64,000 nt of DNA, taken from Streptomyces sp. NBC_00557. Lineage in GTDB: Bacteria > Actinomycetota > Actinomycetes > Streptomycetales > Streptomycetaceae. Both the position numbers and the translations under genes were made by a program. The stretch lies in the NCBI RefSeq assembly GCF_036345995.1, contig NZ_CP107796.1:8308001-8372000 (forward strand), written 5' to 3'. Shown here one piece after another: positions 10,767 through 19,011 of the stretch (position 1 is its first letter; each line of letters begins with the position of its first letter). The notes beneath the pieces are model-generated. The model worked only from the letters and a program-made list of their open reading frames with translations. It was not told the origin of the DNA and ran no database searches.

Positions 10767-10989
10767 CCGCCGCCCCCACCGGCGCCGGCGCAGCACCCTC
10801 GCAGATGCGCCGACAGCCCGTCCCTGAGGAGGCACGACGAGGCCCGGCCTGCTCTCACCGTGGGCGTCTCACCGCGGGCGCCGGTCGGCGCGGCCGGCGG
10901 TGTCCTCCACCGCCGCGGAGCGCTGCACGGTTGAGGGCGGGGATGTCCGGCACGACGTCTGACAGCCCGGGGCCCCTCGGACGAATGAA

Positions 10990-11343
10990 AGCCACTGTCA
11001 TCGAGACCACCAGAGCCGCACCCTGTGGGCCGACGGCCTGCGGCCGGGGCGAATGCACGATGCGACCGCAGTTCGCGCCGCTGGCATCAGCGGCTGCTTC
11101 CAGCACTTCGACCTGGTGGAAGTGCTGCGACGACGGCTACCTGGGCCCGGTGCACTGCCCAGCAGGGTCGAACAGTGGGAACGCGATCGGCACAGCCACT
11201 CATCCGACCGCATCACCGTCGAGCACGCCCTCGCCGACCACAAACGCTGGAAACAACTCATGCGCTGGACCCACCGTCGCGATCGCCGCCCGACACCTAC
11301 CGAGCCATCGCCGGCCTCGTCTCCGACCGCACTCTCATGACCT
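10990..11343 (+). pseudogene. C-terminal fragment of an IS5-type DDE transposase
   Basis: One frame reads TLWADGLRPGRMHDATAVR, then ISGCFQHFDLVEVL, and later SSDRITVEHALADHKRWKQL and MRWTHRRD. This is the C-terminal DDE region, including the EHALAD glutamate segment. The frame then shifts to DTYRAIAGLVSDRT in the next frame. The central piece is also scrambled and the N-terminus is missing. It is a dead insertion-sequence relic between the SDR gene and the DJ-1 gene. No terminal repeats could be traced. Confidence 0.6.
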
Positions 11344-11477
11344 GAAAACGGCCGAGAGCAGGCCGAACACGCCTCACCCGCTATCACGCACCAACTTCTT
11401 AGCAGGGGCTGTGCCTGCTGCGCCTCCTACGCCATAAGCGGCTCAGCCTACGGCCCGCGCCCCGACGTCGGCGCGCA

Positions 11478-11640
11478 ATGAATTACCGATCGCCGAGAAT
11501 CGAATATATTCGTGTCACGCATTTTCTATATGGCGGCATCGAAATTCAAATCGGCGTCTTCATGACGCCGATCGGGTTGCATATGCCAGGCTGTCCGCAC
11601 ACACTTGTGACAGGAGTTCAAGTTGGCACTCATGCCCTTT
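11478..11640 (+). promoter_or_regulatory. A+T-rich leader/promoter region of the DJ-1/PfpI gene
   Basis: This stretch has markedly lower GC than its surroundings, with runs such as GAATCGAATATATTCG and CATTTTCTATATGG and few G+C-rich codons. It ends about 30 bp before the DJ-1/PfpI start. Such a dip fits a promoter or a recently acquired segment. A perfect palindrome lies at 11501-11512. I cannot fix the -10 and -35 elements. Confidence 0.45.
11501..11512. promoter_or_regulatory. 12-bp perfect AT-rich palindrome (candidate operator)
   Basis: CGAATATATTCG is self-complementary over all 12 bases and lies 160 bp before the DJ-1/PfpI start, inside the A+T-rich segment. In such a GC-rich genome an AT-centred palindrome here is a plausible operator. 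No regulator gene is adjacent, so the binding protein is unknown. Confidence 0.4.
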
Positions 11641-11672
11641 CCAGGGGACTCCGTCTTCCAGAGGAGTGTCGT

Positions 11673-12368
11673 ATGGCCAAGATCCTTTGCGTGCTGACAG
11701 GCGCGAGTTACTGGACCCTCAAGGACGGGCACCGGCACCCCACAGGGTACTGGGCCGAGGAGTTCACTGCTCCTTACGGTGTGTTCACCGGCGCCGGATA
11801 CGAGGTCACGGTAGCAACTCCGGCTGGCGTCGTTCCCGTTGTGGACACGATGAGCCTGGAGCCCCGTATGGCAGGCGGCGAGGAAACCGCCCTCCGACAG
11901 GAGGCCGTCATCGAGTCGGCGGATGAACTCCGGCATCCCATATCCCTCAGGGAAGTGTACCTCGAGGACTACGCCGCGGTGTACTACCCCGGAGGGCACG
12001 GCCCCATGGAAGACCTCTCGGTCGACCCCGACTCCGGTTCACTGCTGCGAAAAGCACTCGCTTCCGGTAATCCACTCGGCATCGTCTGTCACGCCCCGGC
12101 CGCTCTTCTCGCGACCCGTGATGCAAACGGCGACACGCCGTTCGCGAACTATCGCGTGACAGGCTTCTGCAACGAAGAGGAAGCTGGCGTCGGTCTCGCC
12201 GACAAGGCAAAGTGGCTACTGGAGGACGAGTTGAAGAAGCTGCCGACCCAGTATTCACGGGGTCCGGCCTGGGAGCCCTACACGGTCATCGACCGCAACC
12301 TCTTCACAGGACAGAATCCCGCTTCCTCGGGCCCGCTTGCCAAAGAGATTGTCAGGGCTCTTTCCTGA
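11673..12368 (+). CDS. DJ-1/PfpI-family protein (Hsp31-like glutamine-amidotransferase fold)
   Basis: The protein has 231 residues. The core motifs are YAAVYYPGGHGPMEDLS (about 105-121) and GIVCHAPAALL, where the Cys is the nucleophile elbow and the next His is typical of Hsp31-like members. The N-terminal YWAEEFTAPYGVF matches the Hsp31 substrate-cap region. Relatives act as glyoxalases, deglycases or holdase chaperones under carbonyl or oxidative stress. The start ATG follows AGAGGAG. A strong hairpin 20 bp after the stop suggests a single-gene transcript. Confidence 0.87.
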   Translation: MAKILCVLTGASYWTLKDGHRHPTGYWAEEFTAPYGVFTGAGYEVTVATPAGVVPVVDTMSLEPRMAGGEETALRQEAVIESADELRHPISLREVYLEDYAAVYYPGGHGPMEDLSVDPDSGSLLRKALASGNPLGIVCHAPAALLATRDANGDTPFANYRVTGFCNEEEAGVGLADKAKWLLEDELKKLPTQYSRGPAWEPYTVIDRNLFTGQNPASSGPLAKEIVRALS

Positions 12369-12387
12369 CTGCGGGTGGCGCTGTCTC

Positions 12388-12413
12388 GCCCCGGGCGTGA
12401 TCATGCTCGGGGC
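12388..12413. terminator. Hairpin terminator after the DJ-1/PfpI gene
   Basis: A 26-bp near-perfect inverted repeat (13-bp arms with two G-T wobbles, centred on TGATCA) starts 19 bp after the stop codon. Left arm GCCCCGGGCGTGA, right arm TCATGCTCGGGGC. There is no strong T-tract, as is common in streptomycetes. Confidence 0.55.
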
Positions 12414-12440
12414 AGCAGCCACGCAGCTCGAGCGCATCGG

Positions 12441-12456
12441 GTGAGCGGCCGCTCAC
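12441..12456. repeat. 16-bp perfect palindrome in the DJ-1/membrane-protein intergenic region
   Basis: GTGAGCGGCCGCTCAC is a complete self-complementary 16-mer, 28 bp beyond the DJ-1 terminator hairpin. It could be a second terminator stem for the converging membrane-protein gene or a protein-binding site. Nothing else distinguishes the two. Confidence 0.35.
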
Positions 12457-12654
12457 AGGCATGACCGGCGTAGATCGTCGGTCGCCGCATACAGTGCTGT
12501 CGCGAGGGTGTCCAGGTTGTTCGTCACACGATGATCGTGGGCGCCCTCGTTCCCGTCTCCGCAAGCACCCCTTGTGTGGCTGAGCTGTTCACACGGCGCC
12601 TTTCGTCCGTTGAAGCGCTCAGTCTGTCGAGTGACGCACGCGGGAGAGGGTCGG

Positions 12655-13596
12655 CTACGAGTTCGATGACACCGGCCGCCTACGAACGAGCGCTCGCAGC
12701 ATCGCGGCGCCCGCCCCCACCGCTGCGAGGTGAAGGACTGCCGCGAGCGCGAGGCTTTCCGGCAGGGCCGCATCAGCCGGTTGCGCGACTACCAGGTACA
12801 GGGTCAACGGAAGTTTCCAGCCGCTCCAGGCGAACAACGAGCCCGAGCCGAGCCAGCCGAGCACCATCGGGGCCCACCGAGGGACCCGTGCGGGCCAGCC
12901 TCGGACGACAGCCCAGGTGGCGGCGGACGCCACAAACGCCCAAAACCCGAAGACTCCGGACAGCACATACCAAGCGAGGTCCCGCTCGCCGCGACGGGCG
13001 ACACCTGCGGTGCCGCCCGTCGCCCAGTACAGCCAGATGAGACCGACTGCGGCGCCGACCACGACCATCCACGGCAGCGCCCTTGGCGAGCCCTCCCCAC
13101 CATCCCCGAGCCGGCCCGCGAACGCGTCCGGCCAACGCCGCCGCAAGTATGCGGGCAACGCGATGGCCAGACCCAGCCCCATGCCTACAAACCCGATCTG
13201 AACCAGCGCGGCCTCCCAGACCGGCATCGACGGGCCGGCGTCACTCCCGCTCTTCGGATTGCCATCCGCCGGGCCCAGCAGCGAACTGAGAACGGCGTAC
13301 GGCAACACCGGGACGAGGAACCCCGTCCCAACCCAAGCGCAGAAAGCCAACGGCGCTCCCGGTATGCGCATCCCCCACGGCCGCACCAGCGCGAGCGCCA
13401 CCGCGATCCCGATCCCTGCCATACCGATCGTTGCGCTGTTGAGGACCACCCACTCCGCCTTGCCGAACCCGGTCCCGACCGGCAGCAGTCCCAAGAGCGA
13501 ACCGACCACCCACGACACCTTGATCAGCAAGTAGGGCGTCAGCGCCAGCGCTGCCCCATACGCCGCGACCCGCCCGACCCGATCCCACCGATCCAC
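12655..13596 (-). CDS. Polytopic membrane protein of unknown function
   Basis: About 313 residues with roughly eight hydrophobic segments, for example GAALALTPYLLIKVSWVVGS near the start, GMAGIGIAVALALV, and LALAAVLHLAAVGAGAAML near the end. No transporter or enzyme motif is recognisable. I start at GTG 13596 because GGGAG lies five bases before it; a TTG start at 13617 is possible but has no ribosome binding site. The ribosome binding site and GTG lie within one arm of a perfect inverted repeat, so translation or transcription may be controlled there. It stands alone. Confidence 0.6.
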   Translation of the reverse strand: MDRWDRVGRVAAYGAALALTPYLLIKVSWVVGSLLGLLPVGTGFGKAEWVVLNSATIGMAGIGIAVALALVRPWGMRIPGAPLAFCAWVGTGFLVPVLPYAVLSSLLGPADGNPKSGSDAGPSMPVWEAALVQIGFVGMGLGLAIALPAYLRRRWPDAFAGRLGDGGEGSPRALPWMVVVGAAVGLIWLYWATGGTAGVARRGERDLAWYVLSGVFGFWAFVASAATWAVVRGWPARVPRWAPMVLGWLGSGSLFAWSGWKLPLTLYLVVAQPADAALPESLALAAVLHLAAVGAGAAMLRALVRRRPVSSNS

Positions 13597-13629
13597 TTGA
13601 ACTCCCAGTTCACACAACGGAGTTCAAGT
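13595..13629. promoter_or_regulatory. 11-bp perfect inverted repeat covering the start of the membrane-protein gene
   Basis: ACTTGAACTCC (13595-13605) and GGAGTTCAAGT (13619-13629) are perfect reverse complements separated by 13 bp. Read on the coding (minus) strand, the downstream arm holds the GGAG ribosome binding site and runs into the GTG start. The repeat could be an operator or, in RNA, a hairpin that hides the ribosome binding site. Confidence 0.55.
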
Positions 13630-13854
13630 CTGATTCACCACTGCCCCACGGGCGTCAACCACCGGGCGCATCCATGTCATCACTCAGGAGGAGTGAGAAT
13701 CAGCCGACGGGAGCACAGAGAACTGCTGGAGCACAAGGAGCCGCAGATTCAAGCCCTCAGAGCTACGGATCAGAAGTCGCCCGTGTCCCAGCCGTGCCCG
13801 ATAGAGCGGGAAACCACGGGGAACACCGGACAGTCGCGGTGGCCGGAGAAGACG

Positions 13855-13889
13855 ACGGCCCCTGACCAAACACCCGGGTCAGGGGCCGT
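13855..13889. terminator. Strong hairpin terminator downstream of the tRNA-Ser 3' half
   Basis: The 13-bp arms ACGGCCCCTGACC and GGTCAGGGGCCGT are perfectly complementary around a 9-base loop. The hairpin lies about 18 bp past the 3' end of the leftward tRNA-Ser remnant. This is the place expected for the native tRNA terminator, which suggests the DNA left of 13907 is the original chromosomal side. Confidence 0.7.
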
Positions 13890-13906
13890 TCTCACTGCTC
13901 ATCGTG

Positions 13907-13965
13907 CGGAGGCGGTGGGATTTGAACCCACGGTGACATCGCTGCCACGACGGGTTTCAAGACCG
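13907..13965 (-). tRNA. Partial tRNA-Ser(UGA): 3' half only, candidate attachment site
   Basis: Read on the minus strand, the segment holds an anticodon loop CTTGAAA with UGA (13955-13961), a long class-II variable arm, a T-arm GTGGG-TTCAAAT-CCCAC and the acceptor 3' strand CGCCTCC plus G. The 5' acceptor strand (GGAGGCG), D-arm and an intact anticodon stem partner are absent upstream. A 3' half of a tRNA gene ending near the anticodon is the classic scar of site-specific integration. The foreign DNA should lie to the right (above 13965). Confidence 0.7.
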
Positions 13966-14033
13966 CCAGAGTCAGCGGCAGGGCGTACAAAGACGGTTCG
14001 GACTCCGCCGTCGGCAGCGTCGACCAAGACAGA

Positions 14034-15359
14034 TCAAGGACCAGTGATCGCCTTGATCGTGTACGGGTACGACTCTTGCTGCCACGTGGTCGTGAACACG
14101 GCCGTCGGACGCGCTGCGACCTGTGGCACGCGGCCGTCCGTCGTGAGCGTCTTCGCGCTGCCGAAGGTGCCAGAGCGGCTGATGAGCCGGGCGGTGACCT
14201 TCGTGACGCTGTACGGTGGCGTGGAGATGGCCGTGGTGGTCTGCGACACCAGCATGCCGTCGCCGTCGTCGTCCAGGGCGAGGTCGGGGCGGTCGCCGGC
14301 GCCCAGCGACGTGATGGAGCCGAGGGTTCCGCCGGCGGAGAGTTTGCGGCCGTACAGCTCGCGTTTACCGGCGTTGTTGCGTACCCACACGATCATCGAG
14401 TCGCCGTCCAGGTCCGTCCCGAGGGTGTGATGGAAGTCCACGTTCTCCGTGGATGTCGAGATACGCAGCGGGTTCGACAGCGTGCCGGTGTGGCTCCAGC
14501 GCGAGGCCCAGACCTGCGCGCGGTCGCCGCCGCCGGAGCGGTAGCTGATCACCGCGTCGCCGTCCCGGTCCACGCCGACCCGAACCATGCCGAAGCCGCC
14601 GTACGCTGCGATCGGCGTGGTGAGCACCTTCGCCGCGGAGATCGAGGTCGCGGTCATCCGCTTGGCCACCACCTCGGAGCCGCGTACCCAGGCGACGACG
14701 AACTGACCATTGCGGTCCACGCCGATGGCCGGCGGCTCCGCCGAGCCCGAGCCGAGTGTGTGCACCGCGCCAAGCGTGCCGTCGAGGTTCAGCCGACGGG
14801 CCACCGCGTACCAGCTGCCGTCGCGGATCTCCGTCCACGCCACCATCGAGCTGCCTCCGGGCGTCACGGCGACCGAGGGCGTGGTTGCGGGCGACCCGGG
14901 GGTGGAGAGCATCTGCAGCGAGCCGACGAGGCTGCCGGAGGACGCGACCCGGCGGCCGACGACGGTGCTGTCCTGCTGCCACACCACCGATGAGTCGCCG
15001 GTGTCGTCAGAGTCGGCCTGCACCCAGCTGATGGCGCGGCCGTCCGGGGACAGGGTGCGGGTCGCACCCAGGGTGCCGTTTGCGTACTTCACCCGGGTCT
15101 GTACGCGGAAGTAGGAGCTGTTCGCATTGTCCATGGCCGCCCAGGCGAGCAGCGCATCGCCGGAGCGGTCGATGGAGACCTGGGGGTCGTCCTGGCCGGA
15201 CCAGCCGGACGCGGTGACATTCCACGCGGACGTCCACGCGGCGTCGGCGTTCACTACGAGCGTCGCGGTGAGCGCGACTCCGACCGCGGTCGCCACGGCG
15301 CCTGCGCCGATGAGGCGGCGCTTTGCCGAACGCCGGTGACGTGTTGCCTGAGGTGCCAC
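14034..15359 (-). CDS. Secreted repeat (beta-propeller-like) protein
   Basis: The 441-residue protein starts at GTG after GGAAGGGA. It has a signal peptide: twin-charged RRSAKRRLIGAG, hydrophobic VATAVGVALTATLVV, and cleavage near NADAA. The rest is made of about eight repeats of 45-50 residues with the pattern PQVSIDRSGDALLAW...GTLGATRTLS, seen again as PAIGVDRNGQFVVAW, RVGVDRDGDAVISY and DLALDDDGDGMLV. The Asp-rich loops (DxDGD) may bind calcium. The fold is probably a beta-propeller; binding partner unknown. It is the first gene on the foreign side of the tRNA-Ser scar. Confidence 0.65.
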   Translation of the reverse strand: MAPQATRHRRSAKRRLIGAGAVATAVGVALTATLVVNADAAWTSAWNVTASGWSGQDDPQVSIDRSGDALLAWAAMDNANSSYFRVQTRVKYANGTLGATRTLSPDGRAISWVQADSDDTGDSSVVWQQDSTVVGRRVASSGSLVGSLQMLSTPGSPATTPSVAVTPGGSSMVAWTEIRDGSWYAVARRLNLDGTLGAVHTLGSGSAEPPAIGVDRNGQFVVAWVRGSEVVAKRMTATSISAAKVLTTPIAAYGGFGMVRVGVDRDGDAVISYRSGGGDRAQVWASRWSHTGTLSNPLRISTSTENVDFHHTLGTDLDGDSMIVWVRNNAGKRELYGRKLSAGGTLGSITSLGAGDRPDLALDDDGDGMLVSQTTTAISTPPYSVTKVTARLISRSGTFGSAKTLTTDGRVPQVAARPTAVFTTTWQQESYPYTIKAITGP

Positions 15360-15872
15360 TCTTGTATCCCTTCCAGGGCCGCCATGGACTCCACGGCAGC
15401 GAGGCTGTCCCATACGACTACTCAGTAGATAGAGCGGTGTTGCGTGCGCATACGTCACACGAGCAACACAGGTCCCCTGCCTGATGACCTCAGTACCTGT
15501 AGCGGGGCCAAGGCGGATCTGCCTGCACGCGTATGCGCTGGAGCAGTACGTCAGGAGCACCGTGGGCCTGGAGACGGGAGGGGGCGTGGCGGGCCGGCAA
15601 CCAGGTGGGGCGCCTAGGAACGTTCCTAGGCGCCCCACCTGGTTCTGCTTCCGATAGACCGCCTCGGCCACGGCCGTACCGGAGTGACCGAAAGGGCGGG
15701 CTTGGACACCGGCTCGCGGTCCTCCAGGCCGAGGGCGGTGTGTTCCTGGGCAGCGCGGTAGTCAGCGCGGACCTGGTCTTGACTCGTTCCTTGGGGCCGC
15801 CGGTCTGAGCTCTGGAAGTGCGGCGATAGCGAGTTCGCGTTTGACTGCGGCCATGGCGCGCACCACGGCCGC
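15360..15872. other. Non-coding stretch with a long palindrome
   Basis: These 513 bases lie upstream of the leftward secreted protein gene and before the first ISAs1 fragment. No supported gene is present. The main feature is the 46-bp palindrome listed separately. The part at 15660-15870 may be further transposase debris on the minus strand but is too short and shifted to name. Confidence 0.4.
15599..15644. repeat. 46-bp perfect palindrome
   Basis: The sequence is self-complementary over 46 bases with no spacer, centred between 15621 and 15622 (centre CTAGGAACGTTCCTAG, outer arms starting AACCAGGTGGGGCGC). It breaks at both outer sides (C opposite C). No T-tract follows, and both neighbours point away, so an ordinary terminator is unlikely. 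It could be two joined inverted repeat ends of an element, or a binding or cruciform site. Confidence 0.75.
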
Positions 15873-15874
15873 AC

Positions 15875-16116
15875 CCGATGCTCGCGCTGTGCACCCTGGC
15901 CGTGATCGCCGTGCCCGCACCCTCGCCGCGGTCGCCCGACATGCCGCCGAACTCCCACCCCACCTGCATGAACGCCTCGGACTACGGGCCGCACTCCGCG
16001 CCAGCACCCTCGGCCGCCTGCCGGCCCGCCTGGACGGCGACACCCTCGACACCGCCGTCGGCGCCTGGCTCGCCCACCTTGCCAACCCTGGCGAGGCGGT
16101 GGCCCTGGACGGCAAG
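15875..16116 (+). pseudogene. ISAs1-type transposase fragment, copy 1
   Basis: Reading across frameshifts gives TLAAVAR, AELPPHLHERLGLRA, STLGRLPARLDGDTLDTAVG, AWLAHLANPGEAVALDGK, the N-terminal region of ISAs1/H-repeat transposases. It lacks the start and is cut after LDGK by the group II intron remnant. The 242 bases are about 96% identical by eye to 20607-20850 in the same orientation, with different indels, so the two copies decayed independently. Confidence 0.7.
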
Positions 16117-16205
16117 AGATGTCGGAAAGCCGTATGCGGGAGAACCGCACGTACGGTTTGAAGCGGCGGGGGCTGGAAACGGAGCGGAAGCCACCGCGTC
16201 AGTCC
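16117..16205 (+). mobile_element. 3' end of a group II intron (domain V hairpin)
   Basis: Bases 16127-16159 fold as a classic domain V: lower stem AAGCCGTA/TACGGTTT with the AGC catalytic triad at 16128-16130, a two-base CG bulge on the 3' side, and an upper stem GCGG/CCGC closed by GAGAA. A GC-rich hairpin-like segment (GGGGGCTGGAAACGGAGC) follows as a possible domain VI. The intron's 5' part and reverse transcriptase are missing. It abuts the transposase fragment exactly after its LDGK codons, so the intron probably inserted in the transposase gene and was later mostly deleted. Confidence 0.65.
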
Positions 16206-16320
16206 CCGACCCTCCTGAGATGCTGAGCCGGAACCGCAACTCGGTGTTGTAGGCGGCCTTTCGAATCGGGGGTGCGATCTGACGCCCCAAGCTATGATCT
16301 TTCGGCAAGGGGGTGAACGC

Positions 16321-16722
16321 GTGGACGACGTGAACGGGGACGTCACTCGCAGGGCGCTTGACGAGGTACTGGTCGAGGTTCAGGCATCGGCTAACGGGGA
16401 CCTTGGGCCCAGAATTGCTGTTCCCGAGGCCTTTGAGCGGCGCGCGGCGGAGATCGCGGACAGCGTGGCGGCGGTGGCGGAGCGCTTCCGCGCGCGCTTG
16501 ACCGAGCGGCTCCGCGAGGGTTCCGGCGCGACCGACGAGCCCGAGGCCCAGGGACGGACGCCAGTGCCGGTAGCCGACCCTGATGCGCCGGAATGGGGGC
16601 TCGAGGAGGTGGAACTCCGCTTCGACCTGTCGCTGCAGGCCGAAGGCGGGGTTCTCATCAAGGCGACCGCGGGCGGGACGTTCTCCGTGCGGCTGGCCTG
16701 GAAGACACGCCATGCCGGGTGA
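16321..16722 (+). CDS. Trypsin-co-occurring domain 1 (Trypco1/CU044_2847-like) protein
   Basis: The protein has 133 residues from a GTG preceded by AAGGGGG. The layout fits this small family: an N-terminal strand region (LDEVLVEVQASANGD), a central amphipathic helix ERRAAEIADSVAAVAERFRARL, and a C-terminal strand pair LEEVELRFDLSLQAEGGVLI and GGTFSVRLAWK. These domains are found next to trypsin-like proteases in multicellular actinobacteria and are proposed to belong to conflict or signalling systems. Its stop lies inside the protease gene (11-bp overlap), so the two are co-translated. Family call is from pattern memory. Confidence 0.65.
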   Translation: MDDVNGDVTRRALDEVLVEVQASANGDLGPRIAVPEAFERRAAEIADSVAAVAERFRARLTERLREGSGATDEPEAQGRTPVPVADPDAPEWGLEEVELRFDLSLQAEGGVLIKATAGGTFSVRLAWKTRHAG

Positions 16723-18955
16723 GGACCGTCGGCCTGGCACGGCGGTTGGACAACTCTTAGAGGCCTACGCCGGCACTCCTGTCGGCACTGCCTTCCTGGT
16801 CGACGACGCCATCGCGCTCACCGCTTTCCACTGCGTCGGGAACCGCCTCACCGGCCAGGTCACCCACCGGAAGCTGGTCGTGCGGATTCATCTGCCGGAC
16901 CCAGTCGGCGCACCGTACGAACTGCCTGCGACTGTCAAGGAGTTCGATGCCTGGCTGGACGTGGCGGTGCTCGCACTAGGTGCCCCTCCGCCACTTGGTA
17001 CTCGGACGGTCCAGCTCGGGTCGACCGTCCTCACTCATGAGCCCTATCGCGCACTCGGCTGCCCGACGGAGCCGACGGGAGTGCACATACGCGCAGTGAC
17101 CGGCACCATAAGCGGCCGGACGACTCGCAGCGAGGACGGCTCCCCCGTGCTGGAGCTCTACTGCCAGGAGGCGGCGGCCGGTCTTTCCCTTCACGGCCTG
17201 AGCGGTGGTCCTGTATTAGCCAACGACCCGGAGCGCGTCGTCGGCATCACCCGCTGGCAACACCCCCGCCCTGACCACCCCTCGCTCGCTTCAGGCGGTA
17301 CCTTCTACGCCACCCCGATAGATGCCGTGCTTGTTCGATGGCCGGACCTGCGGCGCTACGGCACCGCTCCCCTCGTCCGAGGCGTCCACCGCGCCCTCCT
17401 GATCGGTAACTCCCACTTCCCGTGGCAGCCGCAGCTGGAACCGCTGAACGGCCCGACGGGCGCCGTAGCCCTGCTGCGTGCTGTTCTCGGGCATCCAGAT
17501 CTCGGCCTTTTCAGTGACGTGCATACGGTGATTGACGGCGACAAAGAGAAGATCCTCGACGAGCTGGGCTCCTTTTACGAGAGGGCATCCCCCGACGACC
17601 AGCTCCTCGTCTTTTACAGCGGGTATGCGTGGGCGGATCGGGAGGGCACCCTGCAGCTCGCGGCTTACGACACGGCAGGCGCTGTGCGCGCGCTGTCGGC
17701 CCCGGAGATCTGCGAGGTGGCCTCGCGCCATCGGGCGGCGGCAAGCGGCATGCTGCTGGACTGCCACTATCTGCCCAGTCCGGCTGAGGCTCCAGCGCAA
17801 CCTGCCGAGCAGCTGGCCGGATCACATAGCTGGGTGGTGGTCAACGGCCCGGACCGCGTCTCCACGGCGGACTCCGGCAACGCGGCAGCCGACCTGCTGA
17901 GCCCCTTCACCTCCGCGCTTGTCGAGACGCTACTGGAGCACCCCCTCGGTACGGAGGGAAGCTCTGCCACCGGATCGGGGGAGCTCGGACTCCCCGAACT
18001 GCTCCAGAGACTGGGTGCCTCCAAGCCTGGCCGCACATTGGTCCCCGTCCACAGTTCCGCGGCTCCTGACTCGGACGATCGGCCCACCCTCGTCCGGCTG
18101 CCACCGCGTGGCCCCCTGGCGCTCCACGTACGCCCGAGGGCCCTGTCCGGAAGTGCGCTCAGCGGACGTGGACGGTTTGAGGTCGAGGTATCGAACACCG
18201 GCGACCGCCCCGTCTCGGCGAACCTGGCTGTGTCCGGTTACGGCATCCGCACGAATGCGGCCGACCGCCGACTGCGCATCGCCCCGGGCGGCACCGTGCG
18301 AACCCGCGTCCGCCTGCGTGCCAGGACGCGGCCGGCCCGCACGGCGCAGCAGCATGTCGTCAATGTACGCCTGCGGACGGGCGACCAGGAGCAGTCTCAG
18401 CCCCTGCTGTTCGAGCAACGTCCACGGCGCGCGAATTTCGGGCGGTATGTTGTCGCCGGCATTCCGGTACTCATTGGGCTGGGCTTTGTCGTTGACCTCC
18501 TCGTTCTCCCGGTCCTGGAGAGACCCGCACCGCAACGATTCAGCGTGACCGTCGGGCAGACCATCGGCCCGGATCGCCCCGCACCGGGCGCTGGGCAGAT
18601 CGAGAAACCCGAGTCCGTCCAGATTTACACATTCCATGTGTCCGATCAGCGAGGGGTCTACTTCCGGCGCCTGGACTGCGACAGGAACGGCTCGCCGACG
18701 AACGGGTTCTCGCCGAACCTGACCCTCAAGGGACCGAGCGGCCAGGTACCCGTAAGTGATCACCAGGCTGACTGCCTGGCGAATAACCAGCGTTGGGAAC
18801 TTCCGAAGTCCGGCGCATACGAACTCACCGTCTCCTCGCCGCAATTGCTGTGCAGCGCGAACATACCTGGTGAGGCGTGCACCGGTACTTTCAAGATCTT
18901 GATCTCGTCGGCCTCCCCACCGGCGTCGTCGTCGGCTCTTCCCTGGGATGGCTGA
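16712..18955 (+). CDS. Trypsin-like protease fused to a caspase-like domain, with one membrane segment
   Basis: The protein has 747 residues. A trypsin-fold domain (about 10-210) has the full triad: H40 (TAFHC), D83 (WLDVAVL) and S164 (GLSGGPV). A caspase-like domain follows (about 228-365): ALLIGNSHF, the strand LLVFYSGYAW and MLLDCHYLPS. The dyad His of SGHG is Tyr305. The DxC position reads D349-C350-H351, so the usual second-position Cys is His. Proteolysis by this domain is doubtful. A beta-sandwich-like part precedes one membrane helix near 579-602, and a Cys-containing C-terminal domain lies outside. It overlaps the Trypco1-like gene. Confidence 0.75.
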   Translation: MPGEDRRPGTAVGQLLEAYAGTPVGTAFLVDDAIALTAFHCVGNRLTGQVTHRKLVVRIHLPDPVGAPYELPATVKEFDAWLDVAVLALGAPPPLGTRTVQLGSTVLTHEPYRALGCPTEPTGVHIRAVTGTISGRTTRSEDGSPVLELYCQEAAAGLSLHGLSGGPVLANDPERVVGITRWQHPRPDHPSLASGGTFYATPIDAVLVRWPDLRRYGTAPLVRGVHRALLIGNSHFPWQPQLEPLNGPTGAVALLRAVLGHPDLGLFSDVHTVIDGDKEKILDELGSFYERASPDDQLLVFYSGYAWADREGTLQLAAYDTAGAVRALSAPEICEVASRHRAAASGMLLDCHYLPSPAEAPAQPAEQLAGSHSWVVVNGPDRVSTADSGNAAADLLSPFTSALVETLLEHPLGTEGSSATGSGELGLPELLQRLGASKPGRTLVPVHSSAAPDSDDRPTLVRLPPRGPLALHVRPRALSGSALSGRGRFEVEVSNTGDRPVSANLAVSGYGIRTNAADRRLRIAPGGTVRTRVRLRARTRPARTAQQHVVNVRLRTGDQEQSQPLLFEQRPRRANFGRYVVAGIPVLIGLGFVVDLLVLPVLERPAPQRFSVTVGQTIGPDRPAPGAGQIEKPESVQIYTFHVSDQRGVYFRRLDCDRNGSPTNGFSPNLTLKGPSGQVPVSDHQADCLANNQRWELPKSGAYELTVSSPQLLCSANIPGEACTGTFKILISSASPPASSSALPWDG

Positions 18956-19011
18956 TGATCTCTGCGTGGAAAACTGTCGCGTATCGCTGACCGCGTTGTG
19001 ATGCCGTTCTC

